From: JBKHJZ01 sp046537875
Lineage (GTDB): Bacteria; Actinomycetota; Acidimicrobiia; Acidimicrobiales; VFJN01
Length of the DNA: 20,642 nt
Reading direction: 5' to 3'
Assembly: GCA_046537875.1 (NCBI GenBank)
Contig: JBKHJZ010000043.1
Span: 1-20,642 of the forward strand
Shown: positions 1 to 7,794 of the stretch, in pieces
Layout of the letters: each line of letters opens with the position of its first letter
Numbering within the stretch: the first letter of the stretch is position 1
The notes under the pieces: generated by a model
Databases searched by the model: none
What the model saw: only the letters and a program-made list of their open reading frames with translations
Told to the model about the DNA's origin: nothing
Made by a program: the position numbers and the translations under genes

Positions 1-2
1 GG

Positions 3-1817
3 CCGGACGTCGCGGTGCCCGCGGCGGTGGACGTGATCGCCGGCGACGGGGCCGACGACGCCGCGCGCCGGCTCGTTGCCGACGTGCTGCGCGGGGCCGG
101 CGCGTCGGACGTGCGGTCGCCGGCCGCCGGCGAGCAGGCGGGGGGCGGGGAACCGGCCGGGCTGGTCGTGCACCTCGGCGCAGCGGACGATCCCGCGATC
201 GCCGGCGAGCTGCGCGCCGCCGGGCTCGACGTGGCCGACCCCCTGCCACCCGAGGGGTACGCCCTCGCGGCGGCCACGCGCGACGGCGGGCCCGACACCG
301 TGGTGATCGGCGGTGCGGATGCCGCCGGCACGTTCTACGGCGCCCAGACGCTGCGCCAGCTCACCGGCGACGGCACCATCGCGGGCGTCGCCGTGATCGA
401 CCACCCGGCGATGCCGCTGCGGGGCACGGTCGAAGGGTTCTACGGCAGCCCGTGGACGCACGACGAACGCCTGGACCTGCTCGACTTCCACGGCCGGTTC
501 AAGCTGAACACCTACATCTACGCCCCCAAGGACGACCCCTACCATCGCGACCGCTGGCGCGACCCGTACCCGGCCGCCGCCCTCGACGAGCTGGCGGAGC
601 TGGTCGACCGGGCCACCGCCAACCACGTGCGCTTCACCTTCGCGGTGTCGCCCGGCACCTCGATCTGCTTCTCCGATCCGGCCGACACCGAGGCGCTCAT
701 CGCCAAGCTGCGCGCCGTGCGCGACATCGGCGTGCGGGCCTTCTCCATCGCCCTCGACGACATCGACCACACGCGCTGGCACTGCGACGCCGACGCGCAG
801 CGCTACGGGCCGCCCTCCACCGAGGCGGCCGCACGGGCGCAGGTCGAGCTGCTGAACACGCTCGAGCGGCGGTTCATCGACGCCGACGGGGGGACGCACC
901 CGCTCCAGATGGTCCCGACCGAGTACCGCGGCACCGACGACAGCCCCTACCTGCAGGTACTGCGGGAGGGCCTCGACCCGGACGTCGAGGTGATGTGGAC
1001 GGGGACGCTGGTGGTGCCCGCCGAGATCACCACCGAGCACGCCGAGGCCGCCGCCCGGCTGTACGGGCGGCCCCCGTTCGTCTGGGACAACACCCCGGTC
1101 AACGACTACCCGGCCACCGAGGGCCGCCTGCTGCTCGGGCCGTACGACCGGCGGGAGCCGGGCCTCTCCGCGCACGTGCGGGGCATCGCGCTGAACCCGA
1201 TGAACCAGGCCGCGGCCAGCAAGGTCGCACTGGTCGGCGGCGCCGACTTCGCGTGGAACGACCGCGACTACGACCCCGGCCGGGCACACCGCGCTGCAGC
1301 ACGGCACCTGGCCGGCGGCGACGGGGCGACGGCGGACGCGCTGCTGGCGTTCTTCGACCTCGAGCACCTCGCGCCGACCTCGGCGAGCTCGGGGGCGCTG
1401 TCGCTCCCCCAGTCCCCGGTGCTGGCGGGCGAGCTCGACGCGTTCCGCACCGCCTGGGCCGACGGCGACCGCAGCGGCGCCATCGCCGGGTTGCGTCCCC
1501 GCGCGGAGCTCATCGCCGGTGCACCCCGGACGATCCGGCAGAACGTGGACGACCAGCAGTTCCTCGCCGACTGCGCGCCGTGGCTCGATGCCGCAGAGCT
1601 CTGGGGCCGTGCCCTGGTCACCACGCTCGACGCGCTCGATGCACACATCGCCGGCGACGAGGGCCGAGCGGCCGACCTGTTCGCATCCGCCGACGACCTG
1701 GTGGCGCAGGCGGCAGCGATCGAGACCGTCCCCGGGGAGACCGCCCAACAGGGACCGGTGCGCGTGGCCGACGGCGTCCTCGACAGCTTCCTGGCGGAGG
1801 CGCGCGACCTGCGCTGA
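3..1817 (+). CDS. GH84 beta-N-acetylglucosaminidase (O-GlcNAcase/hyaluronidase-like), 5'-truncated by the window
   Basis: Glycoside hydrolase family 84 enzymes remove terminal beta-linked N-acetylglucosamine by substrate-assisted catalysis. Residue numbers here count from the GTG at 15. Residues 1-130 look like the alpha/beta N-terminal domain that precedes the barrel in GH84/GH20 enzymes (GTFYGAQTLRQL near 105-116). The catalytic barrel starts about 133 with RGTVEGFYGSPWTHDER, followed by NTYIYAPKDDPYHRDRW (165-181), the hallmark of the family. The adjacent Asp pair expected for catalysis is D248-D249 in ALDDIDH. WDNTPVND and the ALNPMNQ segment follow, then a helical C-terminal region. The frame is open to the left edge, and no ribosome-binding site or -10 box fits the 14 bases before the GTG at 15, so the true start, and any signal peptide, probably lie outside. 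The substrate could be a glycoprotein, hyaluronan or a cell-wall sugar; the sequence does not decide. The family call is firm. Confidence 0.9.
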   Translation, partial: PDVAVPAAVDVIAGDGADDAARRLVADVLRGAGASDVRSPAAGEQAGGGEPAGLVVHLGAADDPAIAGELRAAGLDVADPLPPEGYALAAATRDGGPDTVVIGGADAAGTFYGAQTLRQLTGDGTIAGVAVIDHPAMPLRGTVEGFYGSPWTHDERLDLLDFHGRFKLNTYIYAPKDDPYHRDRWRDPYPAAALDELAELVDRATANHVRFTFAVSPGTSICFSDPADTEALIAKLRAVRDIGVRAFSIALDDIDHTRWHCDADAQRYGPPSTEAAARAQVELLNTLERRFIDADGGTHPLQMVPTEYRGTDDSPYLQVLREGLDPDVEVMWTGTLVVPAEITTEHAEAAARLYGRPPFVWDNTPVNDYPATEGRLLLGPYDRREPGLSAHVRGIALNPMNQAAASKVALVGGADFAWNDRDYDPGRAHRAAARHLAGGDGATADALLAFFDLEHLAPTSASSGALSLPQSPVLAGELDAFRTAWADGDRSGAIAGLRPRAELIAGAPRTIRQNVDDQQFLADCAPWLDAAELWGRALVTTLDALDAHIAGDEGRAADLFASADDLVAQAAAIETVPGETAQQGPVRVADGVLDSFLAEARDLR

Positions 1818-1829
1818 CCGGCGCGCCGG
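1818..1829. terminator. 12-bp GC palindrome between convergent genes (weak bidirectional terminator candidate)
   Basis: A perfect palindrome, CCGGCGCGCCGG, begins at the base after the GH84 stop. It sits in the 30-bp gap before the stop of the opposing anti-sigma-like gene. It can only form a 4-bp stem with a CGCG loop and has no T tract. The position is right for a two-way terminator, but the structure is weak and such palindromes are common in DNA this GC-rich. Confidence 0.25.
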
Positions 1830-1847
1830 CGCAGCCCGCGCCCGGTC

Positions 1848-3317
1848 TCAGGGAAGCTCCAGCGGCGGGAGGGTCGGCACCGTGAGGGACGGCGGGGTGG
1901 TCCCGCCGTCCTCGAGGACGGTGCCGTCGCCGGAGAGGTCGGGCAGGCGCTCCCCCAGCGATTCGACCTCGTCGCCCAGCCGGGACAGGTCCGGCTCGGG
2001 GGCGCTCGGGGTCGACGAGGTGGGTGTCGGCGCCTCCGCTGACGCGCCGGCGGGCGCATCGCTCCCGACAGCGCCGCCCTGCCGGCGGTCGGCAGCGTCC
2101 CCGCGGCCCCCGCGCTCGCCGCCTTCGTCGGGTTCGGCGCCAGCGCCGGCGCCGGTCAGCGGAACGACCATCTCGGTCACCGACGCCGGGCGGCCGCCGA
2201 CCAGGTGATGGACACGTACCCGGGCCGTCTCCGCACGGCCGAGCGCCACCGTGATCGGCCGGCTCGTGCCCGGCCCGGCACCGAGGTCGACGATCCGGCC
2301 GATCGCGACACCGGTCGCTCCGGCCGCGTCCGGCGCACCGACCCGGTCCTCCACGCCAGCGGCGGCGCCGCCGGCCTCGTCGCCGAGCCCGATCGGCCGA
2401 TCGTCGGCCCACACACCGACGGCGACGGGGGCGTCGACGTGCGAGGCCCGCGTCACCGTGAACGACAGGTGCTCCCCGTCGTAGCGGACGTCGCCCAGCT
2501 CGACGGCGTCGGACCCCGAGCCGACGACCGACCACGCACCATCGGCCCCGGACGACCGGCGCAGGATCACCGTGCCGGTGGAGCGGCGGGACGCGTCACC
2601 GCCCGACCACTCCACGACCGCGACGCGATCGGCGAGGTCACGGAGCACGAGCTCCGGGGCTCCGGAGGGTGGTGGAGCGACCTCCGGAGCCGCCGGGAGC
2701 CCGGGGGGCGAGGGTGTCCCCGGTACCGGCGCCGGGGGCACTGCTTCCGATGGCGCGCCGGTGCCGGGGACGACCGCTGCCGGGCCGGGCGCCCGGGCGA
2801 CGCCGGCCGCCTCGAGGTACGACCGGGCCGCGTCGACGGGATCATCCGTGTCCGAGATCCACACGACGGGCGCGGTCGCCGGGTCGAAGGCGGCGTCGGT
2901 CGGCGCCGCGGCGGTGGCGATCCGCTCGTCCTGGGTGCCCGCCGGGACGCGGTGGAGGAGCACCGCCCCGGCCACGACGGCGGCCGCCGCCGCGGCCCCC
3001 GCCAGCGACCACCGCACCGACGGGTGGCGACGCCGGGATCCGGCTGGGATCCCGGCCGCCCCGGAGCCTCCTGCGCCGCCCCCGGAGTCTGCGCCAGACG
3101 CGGGCGACCCGGACCGGTGCACCGCGATGACCGGTGCCGTGGGCTGGCCGACCAACAGGTCGAAGTCGGGTCGGTCCGGGTCGACGGCGCGGGCGAAGGC
3201 CCGCAGGGCAGTCGCCACCTCGTCGGCGAACGGGTCCCCCTCGGTGTCGTGGACGAGCCTGAGCGGGACGGCCCTCCGCGAGCCGGGGGACGACCCGGGC
3301 GAGGCGTGCGCGGTCAT
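1848..3317 (-). CDS. putative single-pass membrane anti-sigma factor, partner of the upstream ECF sigma factor
   Basis: This is a 489-aa protein I cannot assign to a named family. Its start is fixed by a 4-bp ATGA overlap with the stop of the ECF sigma gene, so the two are translationally coupled. Residues 1-100 are predicted cytoplasmic; they contain a helical acidic stretch (DPFADEVATALRAFARAVD, about 28-46) and a Gly/Ser/Ala linker. One hydrophobic segment lies at about 103-121 after an RRRHPSVRW positive patch, giving an N-in, C-out orientation. The remaining roughly 365 residues are predicted extracytoplasmic. They comprise a Pro/Ala/Val-rich spacer, a beta-rich globular part (about 260-390) and a low-complexity tail ending in PTLPPLELP. 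The HxxxCxxC zinc motif of ZAS anti-sigma factors is absent. The role is inferred from gene order and topology only. It could instead be another sigma-regulated envelope protein. Confidence 0.6.
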   Translation of the reverse strand: MTAHASPGSSPGSRRAVPLRLVHDTEGDPFADEVATALRAFARAVDPDRPDFDLLVGQPTAPVIAVHRSGSPASGADSGGGAGGSGAAGIPAGSRRRHPSVRWSLAGAAAAAAVVAGAVLLHRVPAGTQDERIATAAAPTDAAFDPATAPVVWISDTDDPVDAARSYLEAAGVARAPGPAAVVPGTGAPSEAVPPAPVPGTPSPPGLPAAPEVAPPPSGAPELVLRDLADRVAVVEWSGGDASRRSTGTVILRRSSGADGAWSVVGSGSDAVELGDVRYDGEHLSFTVTRASHVDAPVAVGVWADDRPIGLGDEAGGAAAGVEDRVGAPDAAGATGVAIGRIVDLGAGPGTSRPITVALGRAETARVRVHHLVGGRPASVTEMVVPLTGAGAGAEPDEGGERGGRGDAADRRQGGAVGSDAPAGASAEAPTPTSSTPSAPEPDLSRLGDEVESLGERLPDLSGDGTVLEDGGTTPPSLTVPTLPPLELP

Positions 3318-3808
3318 CGGTCGATCACCCGCCTCAGCGAGCGCAGACCCCGATGGACCGACGTGCGCACCGTGGCCGTCCGGCAGCCGAGCACGCCGGC
3401 GATCTCGTCGTGCGGCAGGTCGGCGTAGAAGCGCAGGACGATCGCCATCCGCTGCCGCTCGGGCAACGTGGCGAGGGCGTCCCACATCTCGTCCGCCGCC
3501 AACGTGTCGGGGTCGGGTGGCGGCGGTCGGCGCTCGCGCTCGAGCTTGTGCCGGCGCCCCCACGAGCGCGACCGGCTCACGACCGCGGTGCGGACGTAGG
3601 CGAAGGGGTCCCGCACGCGGTCGCACGCGCGGTGGGCGTCGACGAAGGCGTCCTGCACGATCTCCTCTGCGACCGCGCTCTGGCCCGTGAGCACGTAGGC
3701 GAGGCGGACGAGGCTGCCGTAGCGCTCGTGGTAGACGCGAACCAGGTCGGTGTCCCAGCAGCTCGTCACCGGCGCCTCCACCGGGACGGCCCTCGGCAGC
3801 GTGCTCAT
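3314..3808 (-). CDS. ECF (group 4) RNA polymerase sigma factor, SigE-like
   Basis: This 164-aa protein has the two-domain build of an ECF sigma factor. Region 2 spans about 23-87 (VYHERYGSLVRLAYVLTG, then EEIVQDAFVDAHR, the core-binding and -10-binding helices). A Pro-rich linker (94-100) leads to region 4 at about 105-160, where LPERQRMAIVLRFY and the helix-turn-helix HDEIAGVLGCRTATVRTSVHRGL match sigma-70 region 4. Length and the region 4 motif fit the actinobacterial SigE-family ECF group. I chose the ATG at 3808 because it gives a short N-terminus just before region 2; the in-frame extension upstream to 3967 is Pro/Arg-rich and unlike the family. There is no strong Shine-Dalgarno sequence. 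Its stop overlaps the start of the membrane protein by 4 bp, the usual arrangement for a sigma/anti-sigma pair. Promoter targets cannot be read from this window. Confidence 0.88.
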   Translation of the reverse strand: MSTLPRAVPVEAPVTSCWDTDLVRVYHERYGSLVRLAYVLTGQSAVAEEIVQDAFVDAHRACDRVRDPFAYVRTAVVSRSRSWGRRHKLERERRPPPPDPDTLAADEMWDALATLPERQRMAIVLRFYADLPHDEIAGVLGCRTATVRTSVHRGLRSLRRVIDR

Positions 3809-3908
3809 CACAGGTGAGGCGCCCGAGGAGGCCGGTTCGTTCCCCGGAATCCGCACGATCTCCCCCGGCCCCCCAGCGGCCGCTGACGAACCCGGTCCGG
3901 CCCGGCCG

Positions 3909-5393
3909 TCAGCCGCCCGGACCGGGCGGGGGGACGTCGGCCAGCATGCGCAGCAGCGTGCGCACACCGAAGCCGGTCCCGCCCTTGCGCGTCACGACCG
4001 ATTCGTCGGTGACGTAGGCGGGACCGGCGATGTCGAGGTGCGCCCAGGGGACGCCGTCGGCGACGAACCGCTGGAGGAACAGGCCGGCCAGCAGGGCGCC
4101 GCCGTACCTCCCGGTCCCCACGTTCCTCAGGTCGGCCACCTCGGAGTCGAGCTGGCCACGCAGCTCGTGGGGCAGCGGCAACGGCCACACCGGCTCGCCC
4201 GCGGCGTCGGCCGCGGCGCGCACCCGGGCCACGAGGTCGTCGTCGTTGGCCATGAGCCCGGCGACATCCGGACCGAGCGCCACGATGCACGCACCCGTGA
4301 GCGTGGCCAGGTCGACGATGAGGTCGGGTTCGGCCTCGCTGGCCATCGACAGGGCGTCGGCGAGCACCAGCCGACCCTCGGCGTCGGTGTTGAGCACCTC
4401 GACGGTCAACCCGTTGCGGATGCGCAGCACGTCGCCGACCCGGGTGGCGTCGCCGCCCGGCATGTTGTCGGTCAGGGGGATGAACCCCAGCACGCGCACC
4501 GGTGGGCGCACGGCGTCGAGCGCGGTGAAAGCGGCGAGCACGGCCGCGGCGCCGGCCATGTCGCCCTTCATGCCGACCATCGCGTCGGTCGGCTTCAGCG
4601 ACAGGCCCCCGGAGTCGAAGGTGATCCCCTTGCCGACGAGCGCGACCGTCGCCCGGGCCTCGTCGGCCTCCCACGAGAGCCGGAGGAACCGGGGCTCCTC
4701 CGTCGATCCCCGGTTCACGCCGACGAGGCCCCCGAGCTTCTCGGCCTCGATGGCGTCGCGGTCGAGCACGTCGACCCGGAATCCGTGCGAGGCCCCGAGC
4801 TCCACGGCCCTCTCGGCGAACCGCGTGGGGGTCAGAGTGCCGCCGGGGGTGTTCACCAGGTCCCGCGCCAGGCACGTGGCCTCGGCCACGGCCCGGCCGC
4901 GCTCGAGCGCGGCCCGCACGGCGTCGCCGTCGCCGCCGACGACCGCCACCCGCTCGAGCGCGCTCGGCTCGGGTTCGGACTTGAGGGCCGTGTAGCGGTA
5001 CGCGCCGAGGACGATCCCCTCGGCGATCGCCTGGGCGACCTCGGCCCGGTCGAGGCGCTCCGGCGCATCGCCGAGCAGGGTGGTGGCGACGTGCTCGTGG
5101 CGCTCGGTGGTGCGGGCGAGCGCGGCGGCCCCCCTCCGGAACGTCGACGGGGTGGCCTCGCCACCGGCCCCGAGCCCGACGGCGACCAGCGCCCCGGACG
5201 TGCCGGCGGCGCCGGCCGGCCGGGCCACGACGCAGGTCTCCCCCGGCTTGCCGGTGAACGACCGGGCCGCGAGGAACGATGGATCGAGCCCCTCGGGCAG
5301 GTCGCCGGACTCGATCCGGTCGGTGGTGACGCCCACCCCGGTCGCCTGGGCATCGTCGGGCACCGCCGTGGTGAGCTCGATGGCGATCGGCAT
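3909..5393 (-). CDS. pepA: leucyl aminopeptidase (M17 family), cytosolic di-zinc peptidase
   Basis: M17 aminopeptidases remove N-terminal residues, preferring Leu, and help recycle peptides in the cytoplasm. The 494-aa length is normal for the family. Residues 1-170 form the variable N-terminal domain; the catalytic domain follows. The metal and catalytic residues are all visible: K255 and D260 in VGKGITFDSGG, D278 in MKGDMAGAA, and D337 and E339 in the signature NTDAEGRL (335-342), with R341 as the expected bicarbonate-site Arg. The ATG at 5393 has no Shine-Dalgarno sequence but lies 7 nt after a TAGCCT -10 box, which suggests a leaderless mRNA and supports this start. The gene is followed 100 bp downstream by the sigma factor on the same strand, probably as a separate unit. 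The Xer-site DNA-binding role of E. coli PepA should not be assumed here. Confidence 0.95.
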   Translation of the reverse strand: MPIAIELTTAVPDDAQATGVGVTTDRIESGDLPEGLDPSFLAARSFTGKPGETCVVARPAGAAGTSGALVAVGLGAGGEATPSTFRRGAAALARTTERHEHVATTLLGDAPERLDRAEVAQAIAEGIVLGAYRYTALKSEPEPSALERVAVVGGDGDAVRAALERGRAVAEATCLARDLVNTPGGTLTPTRFAERAVELGASHGFRVDVLDRDAIEAEKLGGLVGVNRGSTEEPRFLRLSWEADEARATVALVGKGITFDSGGLSLKPTDAMVGMKGDMAGAAAVLAAFTALDAVRPPVRVLGFIPLTDNMPGGDATRVGDVLRIRNGLTVEVLNTDAEGRLVLADALSMASEAEPDLIVDLATLTGACIVALGPDVAGLMANDDDLVARVRAAADAAGEPVWPLPLPHELRGQLDSEVADLRNVGTGRYGGALLAGLFLQRFVADGVPWAHLDIAGPAYVTDESVVTRKGGTGFGVRTLLRMLADVPPPGPGG

Positions 5394-5400
5394 GGTGGGC

Positions 5401-5406
5401 AGGCTA
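5401..5406 (-). promoter_or_regulatory. -10 box (TAGCCT) of pepA, leaderless type
   Basis: On the minus strand TAGCCT ends 7 nt before the pepA ATG, so transcription should begin at or within a base or two of the start codon. No recognisable -35 element precedes it. A short inverted repeat, GGCCC-GGTC-GGGCC, at 5411-5424 lies in the region between the -10 and the expected -35. It could be an operator or the end of the upstream adenosyltransferase transcript. Confidence 0.55.
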
Positions 5407-5467
5407 CTGAGGCCCGGTCGGGCCGGTGCCGTCGGTCGTGGTCGCTCCGCCTGCGGGAGACCGGCTC

Positions 5468-6019
5468 TCAGCCGCCCGGCTCGACCTCGCGGCTCAGGAG
5501 GTGCTCACCCTCCACGAAGCGGGCCTGGGCCCACAGCAGCGACGACAACCGGTTGAGGTAGGCGAGCGCGTGCGAGCCGGGGTCCACGACGGCGCTCGCC
5601 GTCCGCTCGGCCCGCCGCACCACGGTCCGTGCGTGGTCGAGGGCGGCGGCCAGGGGGGTCTGGCCGGGGACCGTGAACTCCGACGGCGCGTCGAAGCGCT
5701 CGCCGAGGTCGTCCACCGTGGCCTCGAGCGCGGCGAGCATCTCGGGGCTCACCCGGGTCTGGCCGTCGACGAGCCGGTCGCGGCGCTCGGGTGGGGTCGC
5801 CAGCTCGGCCATCAGCACCCACAGGTCGCGGCAGACCTGCGTCAGGGCCCGGTCGAGCTCGCCGCCCGGCTCGCACTGCGCGCGGGCCACGCCGATCACG
5901 GCCTGGGCCTCGTCGACCTCGCCGGTGGCTCGCGGATGGGCGGAGTCCTTCGGCACCCGACCCCCGAAGAGCAGTCCGGTGGTGCCGTCGTCGCCCCTGC
6001 CGGTGTAGAGCCGTGTCAC
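5468..6019 (-). CDS. cob(I)alamin adenosyltransferase, PduO type (corrinoid adenosyltransferase)
   Basis: PduO-type ATP:corrinoid adenosyltransferases transfer the 5'-deoxyadenosyl group of ATP to cob(I)alamin, making coenzyme B12 for enzymes such as methylmalonyl-CoA mutase. The N-terminal ATP-binding signature TGRGDDGTTGLLFGGRVPKD is intact, followed by the GEVDEAQAVIG helix. The C-terminal conserved block VVRRAERTASAVV...YLNRLSSLLWAQAR carries the Arg/Asn residues that bind ATP in this family. The five-helix length of about 183 aa is standard. Two GTG starts are possible, at 6028 and 6019. I chose 6019 because a TACGGT box ends exactly 7 nt before it, the spacing seen at pepA and the P450, and homologues begin close to the TGxGDDG motif. 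It is cytosolic. Its neighbours on the strand (dehydrogenase upstream, pepA downstream) do not suggest a dedicated cobalamin operon. Confidence 0.93.
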   Translation of the reverse strand: MTRLYTGRGDDGTTGLLFGGRVPKDSAHPRATGEVDEAQAVIGVARAQCEPGGELDRALTQVCRDLWVLMAELATPPERRDRLVDGQTRVSPEMLAALEATVDDLGERFDAPSEFTVPGQTPLAAALDHARTVVRRAERTASAVVDPGSHALAYLNRLSSLLWAQARFVEGEHLLSREVEPGG

Positions 6020-6026
6020 GTGCGGC

Positions 6027-6032
6027 ACCGTA
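6027..6032 (-). promoter_or_regulatory. -10 box (TACGGT) of the cobalamin adenosyltransferase gene
   Basis: TACGGT on the minus strand is followed by 7 nt and then the GTG at 6019. If the box is real, the mRNA starts downstream of the alternative GTG at 6028 and so decides the start in favour of 6019. No -35 element is recognisable. The box lies in the short gap after the stop of the upstream dehydrogenase gene. Confidence 0.45.
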
Positions 6033-6045
6033 TCCGGCGGGTCGG

Positions 6046-6972
6046 TCAGTAGCCCGCCTCGGGATCGACCGGGCCCACCAGTGGCTCACCGGCGAGCCAG
6101 CGGCGCACGTTGTCGGTGATGCGGGCGCCGAGCAGGGGGACGGCCATCTCGTCGGTGTTGCCGGTGTGCGGGGTGACGATCACGTTCGGCAGGGACCACA
6201 GCGGGTGGCCGTCGGGCAGCGGCTCCGGGTCGGTGACGTCGAGCCCGGCGCTGCCGAGCGTGCCGTCCCGGAGGGCGGCCACGAGGTCGTCGGTGACCAC
6301 GTGAGGCCCGCGGGCGACGTTCACCAGGCAGGCGCCGGGGGCGAGCAGCTCGAGACGGCGGCGGTCGATGAGGCCCACCGTCTCGGGAAGCAGGGGCAGG
6401 GCCAGCACCGCCAGGACGGCCCCGGCGAGCGCCTCGTCGAGCCGGTCGTCGCCGACCACCCGGTCGGCGCCCTCCATCGGTCGCGGGGTGCGGCGCACCA
6501 CGGTGACCCGGCAGCGGAACGGGCGCAGCATCGACAGCAGGGCCTCGGCGATGCCACCACCGCCGACGATCGTCACGTCGGCGCCCACGAGGTTGGTGCC
6601 GCGCTGCCCGGTCCACGTGGTGGCCCGGGCGTAGCGGTCGAGGCCGCGCAGGCCGGCGAGGCCCAGCGCGAGCGCGAGCTCGGCGACCGGGTCGGCGTAG
6701 ACGCCCTTGCCGCACGTCCAGGTGCGGCCGGCGTGCGCCCTGATCACCTCGGTGTACGGCTCCACACCCGCCCACGGGAGCTGGACCCACCGGAGCCGGG
6801 GATGGTCGTCGAGCACCCGCCCGAGCCCGCCGGGGTCGTCCGGGTCTCCCCACACCAAGGCCACGGCATCGGCGGGGTCGACCACGACACCGCCGCCGGC
6901 CTCGACCGCGTCGACCAGGTATCCCGGGCCGCCGGCGGGCAGCACGGCGATGCGGTCGGGGGGAGGAGCCAC
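6046..6972 (-). CDS. D-isomer-specific 2-hydroxyacid dehydrogenase family protein
   Basis: This is an NAD(P)-dependent oxidoreductase of the D-2-hydroxyacid dehydrogenase superfamily (308 aa). The N-terminal substrate-binding half contains WVQLPWAGVEPY (62-73). The Rossmann motif is at 134-144 (TIVGGGGIAEA), where the last Gly of GxGxxG is replaced by Ala142. The catalytic triad is complete: R221 in NVARGPHVV, E250 in DVTDPEPLP and H269 in TPHTGN. The specific substrate (2-ketoacid, glyoxylate or phosphoglycerate type) cannot be told. The GTG start at 6972 is 9 bp after the DUF72 stop, and a TAGCCT box overlaps that stop codon 6 nt before the GTG. Both read-through from DUF72 and its own leaderless transcript are therefore possible. 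The end is 17-26 bp from the adenosyltransferase start. Confidence 0.88.
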   Translation of the reverse strand: MAPPPDRIAVLPAGGPGYLVDAVEAGGGVVVDPADAVALVWGDPDDPGGLGRVLDDHPRLRWVQLPWAGVEPYTEVIRAHAGRTWTCGKGVYADPVAELALALGLAGLRGLDRYARATTWTGQRGTNLVGADVTIVGGGGIAEALLSMLRPFRCRVTVVRRTPRPMEGADRVVGDDRLDEALAGAVLAVLALPLLPETVGLIDRRRLELLAPGACLVNVARGPHVVTDDLVAALRDGTLGSAGLDVTDPEPLPDGHPLWSLPNVIVTPHTGNTDEMAVPLLGARITDNVRRWLAGEPLVGPVDPEAGY

Positions 6973-6978
6973 GGCCCG

Positions 6979-6984
6979 AGGCTA
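6979..6984 (-). promoter_or_regulatory. -10 box (TAGCCT) of the hydroxyacid dehydrogenase gene, overlapping the DUF72 stop codon
   Basis: TAGCCT is identical to the pepA and metH boxes. Here its first three bases are also the TAG stop of the DUF72 gene. Six nt separate it from the GTG start. The match could be coincidental because the stop codon supplies half of it, but sequence and spacing both fit the pattern seen elsewhere in the window. Confidence 0.4.
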
Positions 6985-7740
6985 CGCGGCACCCGGCCGG
7001 GCGAGGTCGACGGCCCGGCGGCGGGCGAGGCGGGTGAACGCGATCGCATCCCGCACCGCGGCGCCGCCGGGGTCGTTGTTGAAGTAGACGTACACGTCGC
7101 AGCCCGCAGGCCAGGCCTGGGCGCACCGGTCGATCCAGCTCGCCAGGGCCCGCCGCCCGTACGACGGCGGCGGCATCGCGCTGCCCTGATGCAGCCGCAG
7201 GTAGCCCCACGGCGCCGTGGCCCACAGCGGGCCCTGCGGGCGGCCGCGCCGGTCGGCCCAGCAGAGCGCGGCCCCGCGCCGCTCCAGCGTCGCCCGCACC
7301 TCGTCGGTCCACCACGAGTCGTGGCGGGGCTCGACCGCCACCCGGGCACCGGCGGGGAACTGGGCCAGGCAGGCGTCGAGCAGCGCGGCATCGGCACGGG
7401 CAGTGGGCGGGAGCTGCAGCAGGTAGGGCCCGAGCCGGTCGCCGAGACCCTCGGCCCGGCCGACCAGCCGTGCCACCGGCTCCGCCGGATCGCGCAGCCG
7501 CTTGATGTGGGTGAGGTAGCGGCTCACCTTCACCGCCATGACGAACCCCTCGGGGGTCTGGTCGCGCCAGCGCTCGAACAGCGACCGCTCCGGCAGCCGG
7601 TAGAAGGCGTTGTTCACCTCGACGGTCGGGAAGCGCCCGGCGTACGTGGACAGCCACGACCGCTGCGGCACGCCGGCGGGATAGAGCACCCCCCGCCAGT
7701 CGCGGTACTGCCACCCCGAGGTGCCGACGAACCAGGTCAT
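6982..7740 (-). CDS. DUF72 family protein (TIM-barrel fold)
   Basis: This is a 252-aa DUF72 protein, a widespread family with a TIM-barrel fold whose biochemical role is not settled. The family landmarks occur in order: FVGTSGWQYRDWRG at the N-terminus (4-17), VEVNNAFYRLP (about 41-51), FVMAVKVSRYLTHIKRL (about 65-81), LGPYLLQLPP, the VAVEPRHDSWW segment with a likely active-site Glu, and YVYFNND near the C-terminus. The start is an ATG at 7740 with no Shine-Dalgarno sequence and a weak TATCCA box 6 nt upstream, suggesting a leaderless transcript. It is divergent from the lipoprotein hydrolase across a 54-bp gap and 9 bp upstream of the hydroxyacid dehydrogenase, with which it may be co-transcribed. 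Family assignment is firm; function is unknown. Confidence 0.9.
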   Translation of the reverse strand: MTWFVGTSGWQYRDWRGVLYPAGVPQRSWLSTYAGRFPTVEVNNAFYRLPERSLFERWRDQTPEGFVMAVKVSRYLTHIKRLRDPAEPVARLVGRAEGLGDRLGPYLLQLPPTARADAALLDACLAQFPAGARVAVEPRHDSWWTDEVRATLERRGAALCWADRRGRPQGPLWATAPWGYLRLHQGSAMPPPSYGRRALASWIDRCAQAWPAGCDVYVYFNNDPGGAAVRDAIAFTRLARRRAVDLARPGAA

Positions 7741-7746
7741 GGCCGC

Positions 7747-7786
7747 TGGATACCACCGATCGTGGTGCGATGGCCGGAAGTAGGGT
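7747..7786. promoter_or_regulatory. divergent promoter region: TATCCA (-) for DUF72 and TAGGGT (+) for the lipoprotein hydrolase
   Basis: The whole gap between the two divergent starts is 54 bp. On the plus strand TAGGGT (7781-7786) ends 8 nt before the GTG at 7795. On the minus strand a poorer box, TATCCA (7747-7752), ends 6 nt before the ATG at 7740. Neither start has a Shine-Dalgarno sequence, so both mRNAs look leaderless. The two polymerase sites would overlap, so the promoters may interfere with each other. Confidence 0.45.
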
Positions 7787-7794
7787 CGGGCACC

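Noticed and set aside
3809..3843. Autoregulatory ECF promoter for the sigma gene, based on GGAAC at 3839-3843 (minus strand)
   Set aside because: No CGTC-like -10 occurs at the expected 16-17 nt spacing, so the match to GGAAC alone is too weak.
3814..5561. Plus-strand open frames of up to 603 codons across pepA and the sigma gene
   Set aside because: They are antisense shadows of recognisable genes with low-complexity Gly/Arg/His-rich translations.
5791..7794. Long plus-strand open frame continuous with the lipoprotein hydrolase, which would add about 668 residues
   Set aside because: It lies antisense to the adenosyltransferase, dehydrogenase and DUF72 genes, its translation is Arg/Gly/His-rich low complexity, and a lipoprotein signal plus promoter box places the real start at 7795.
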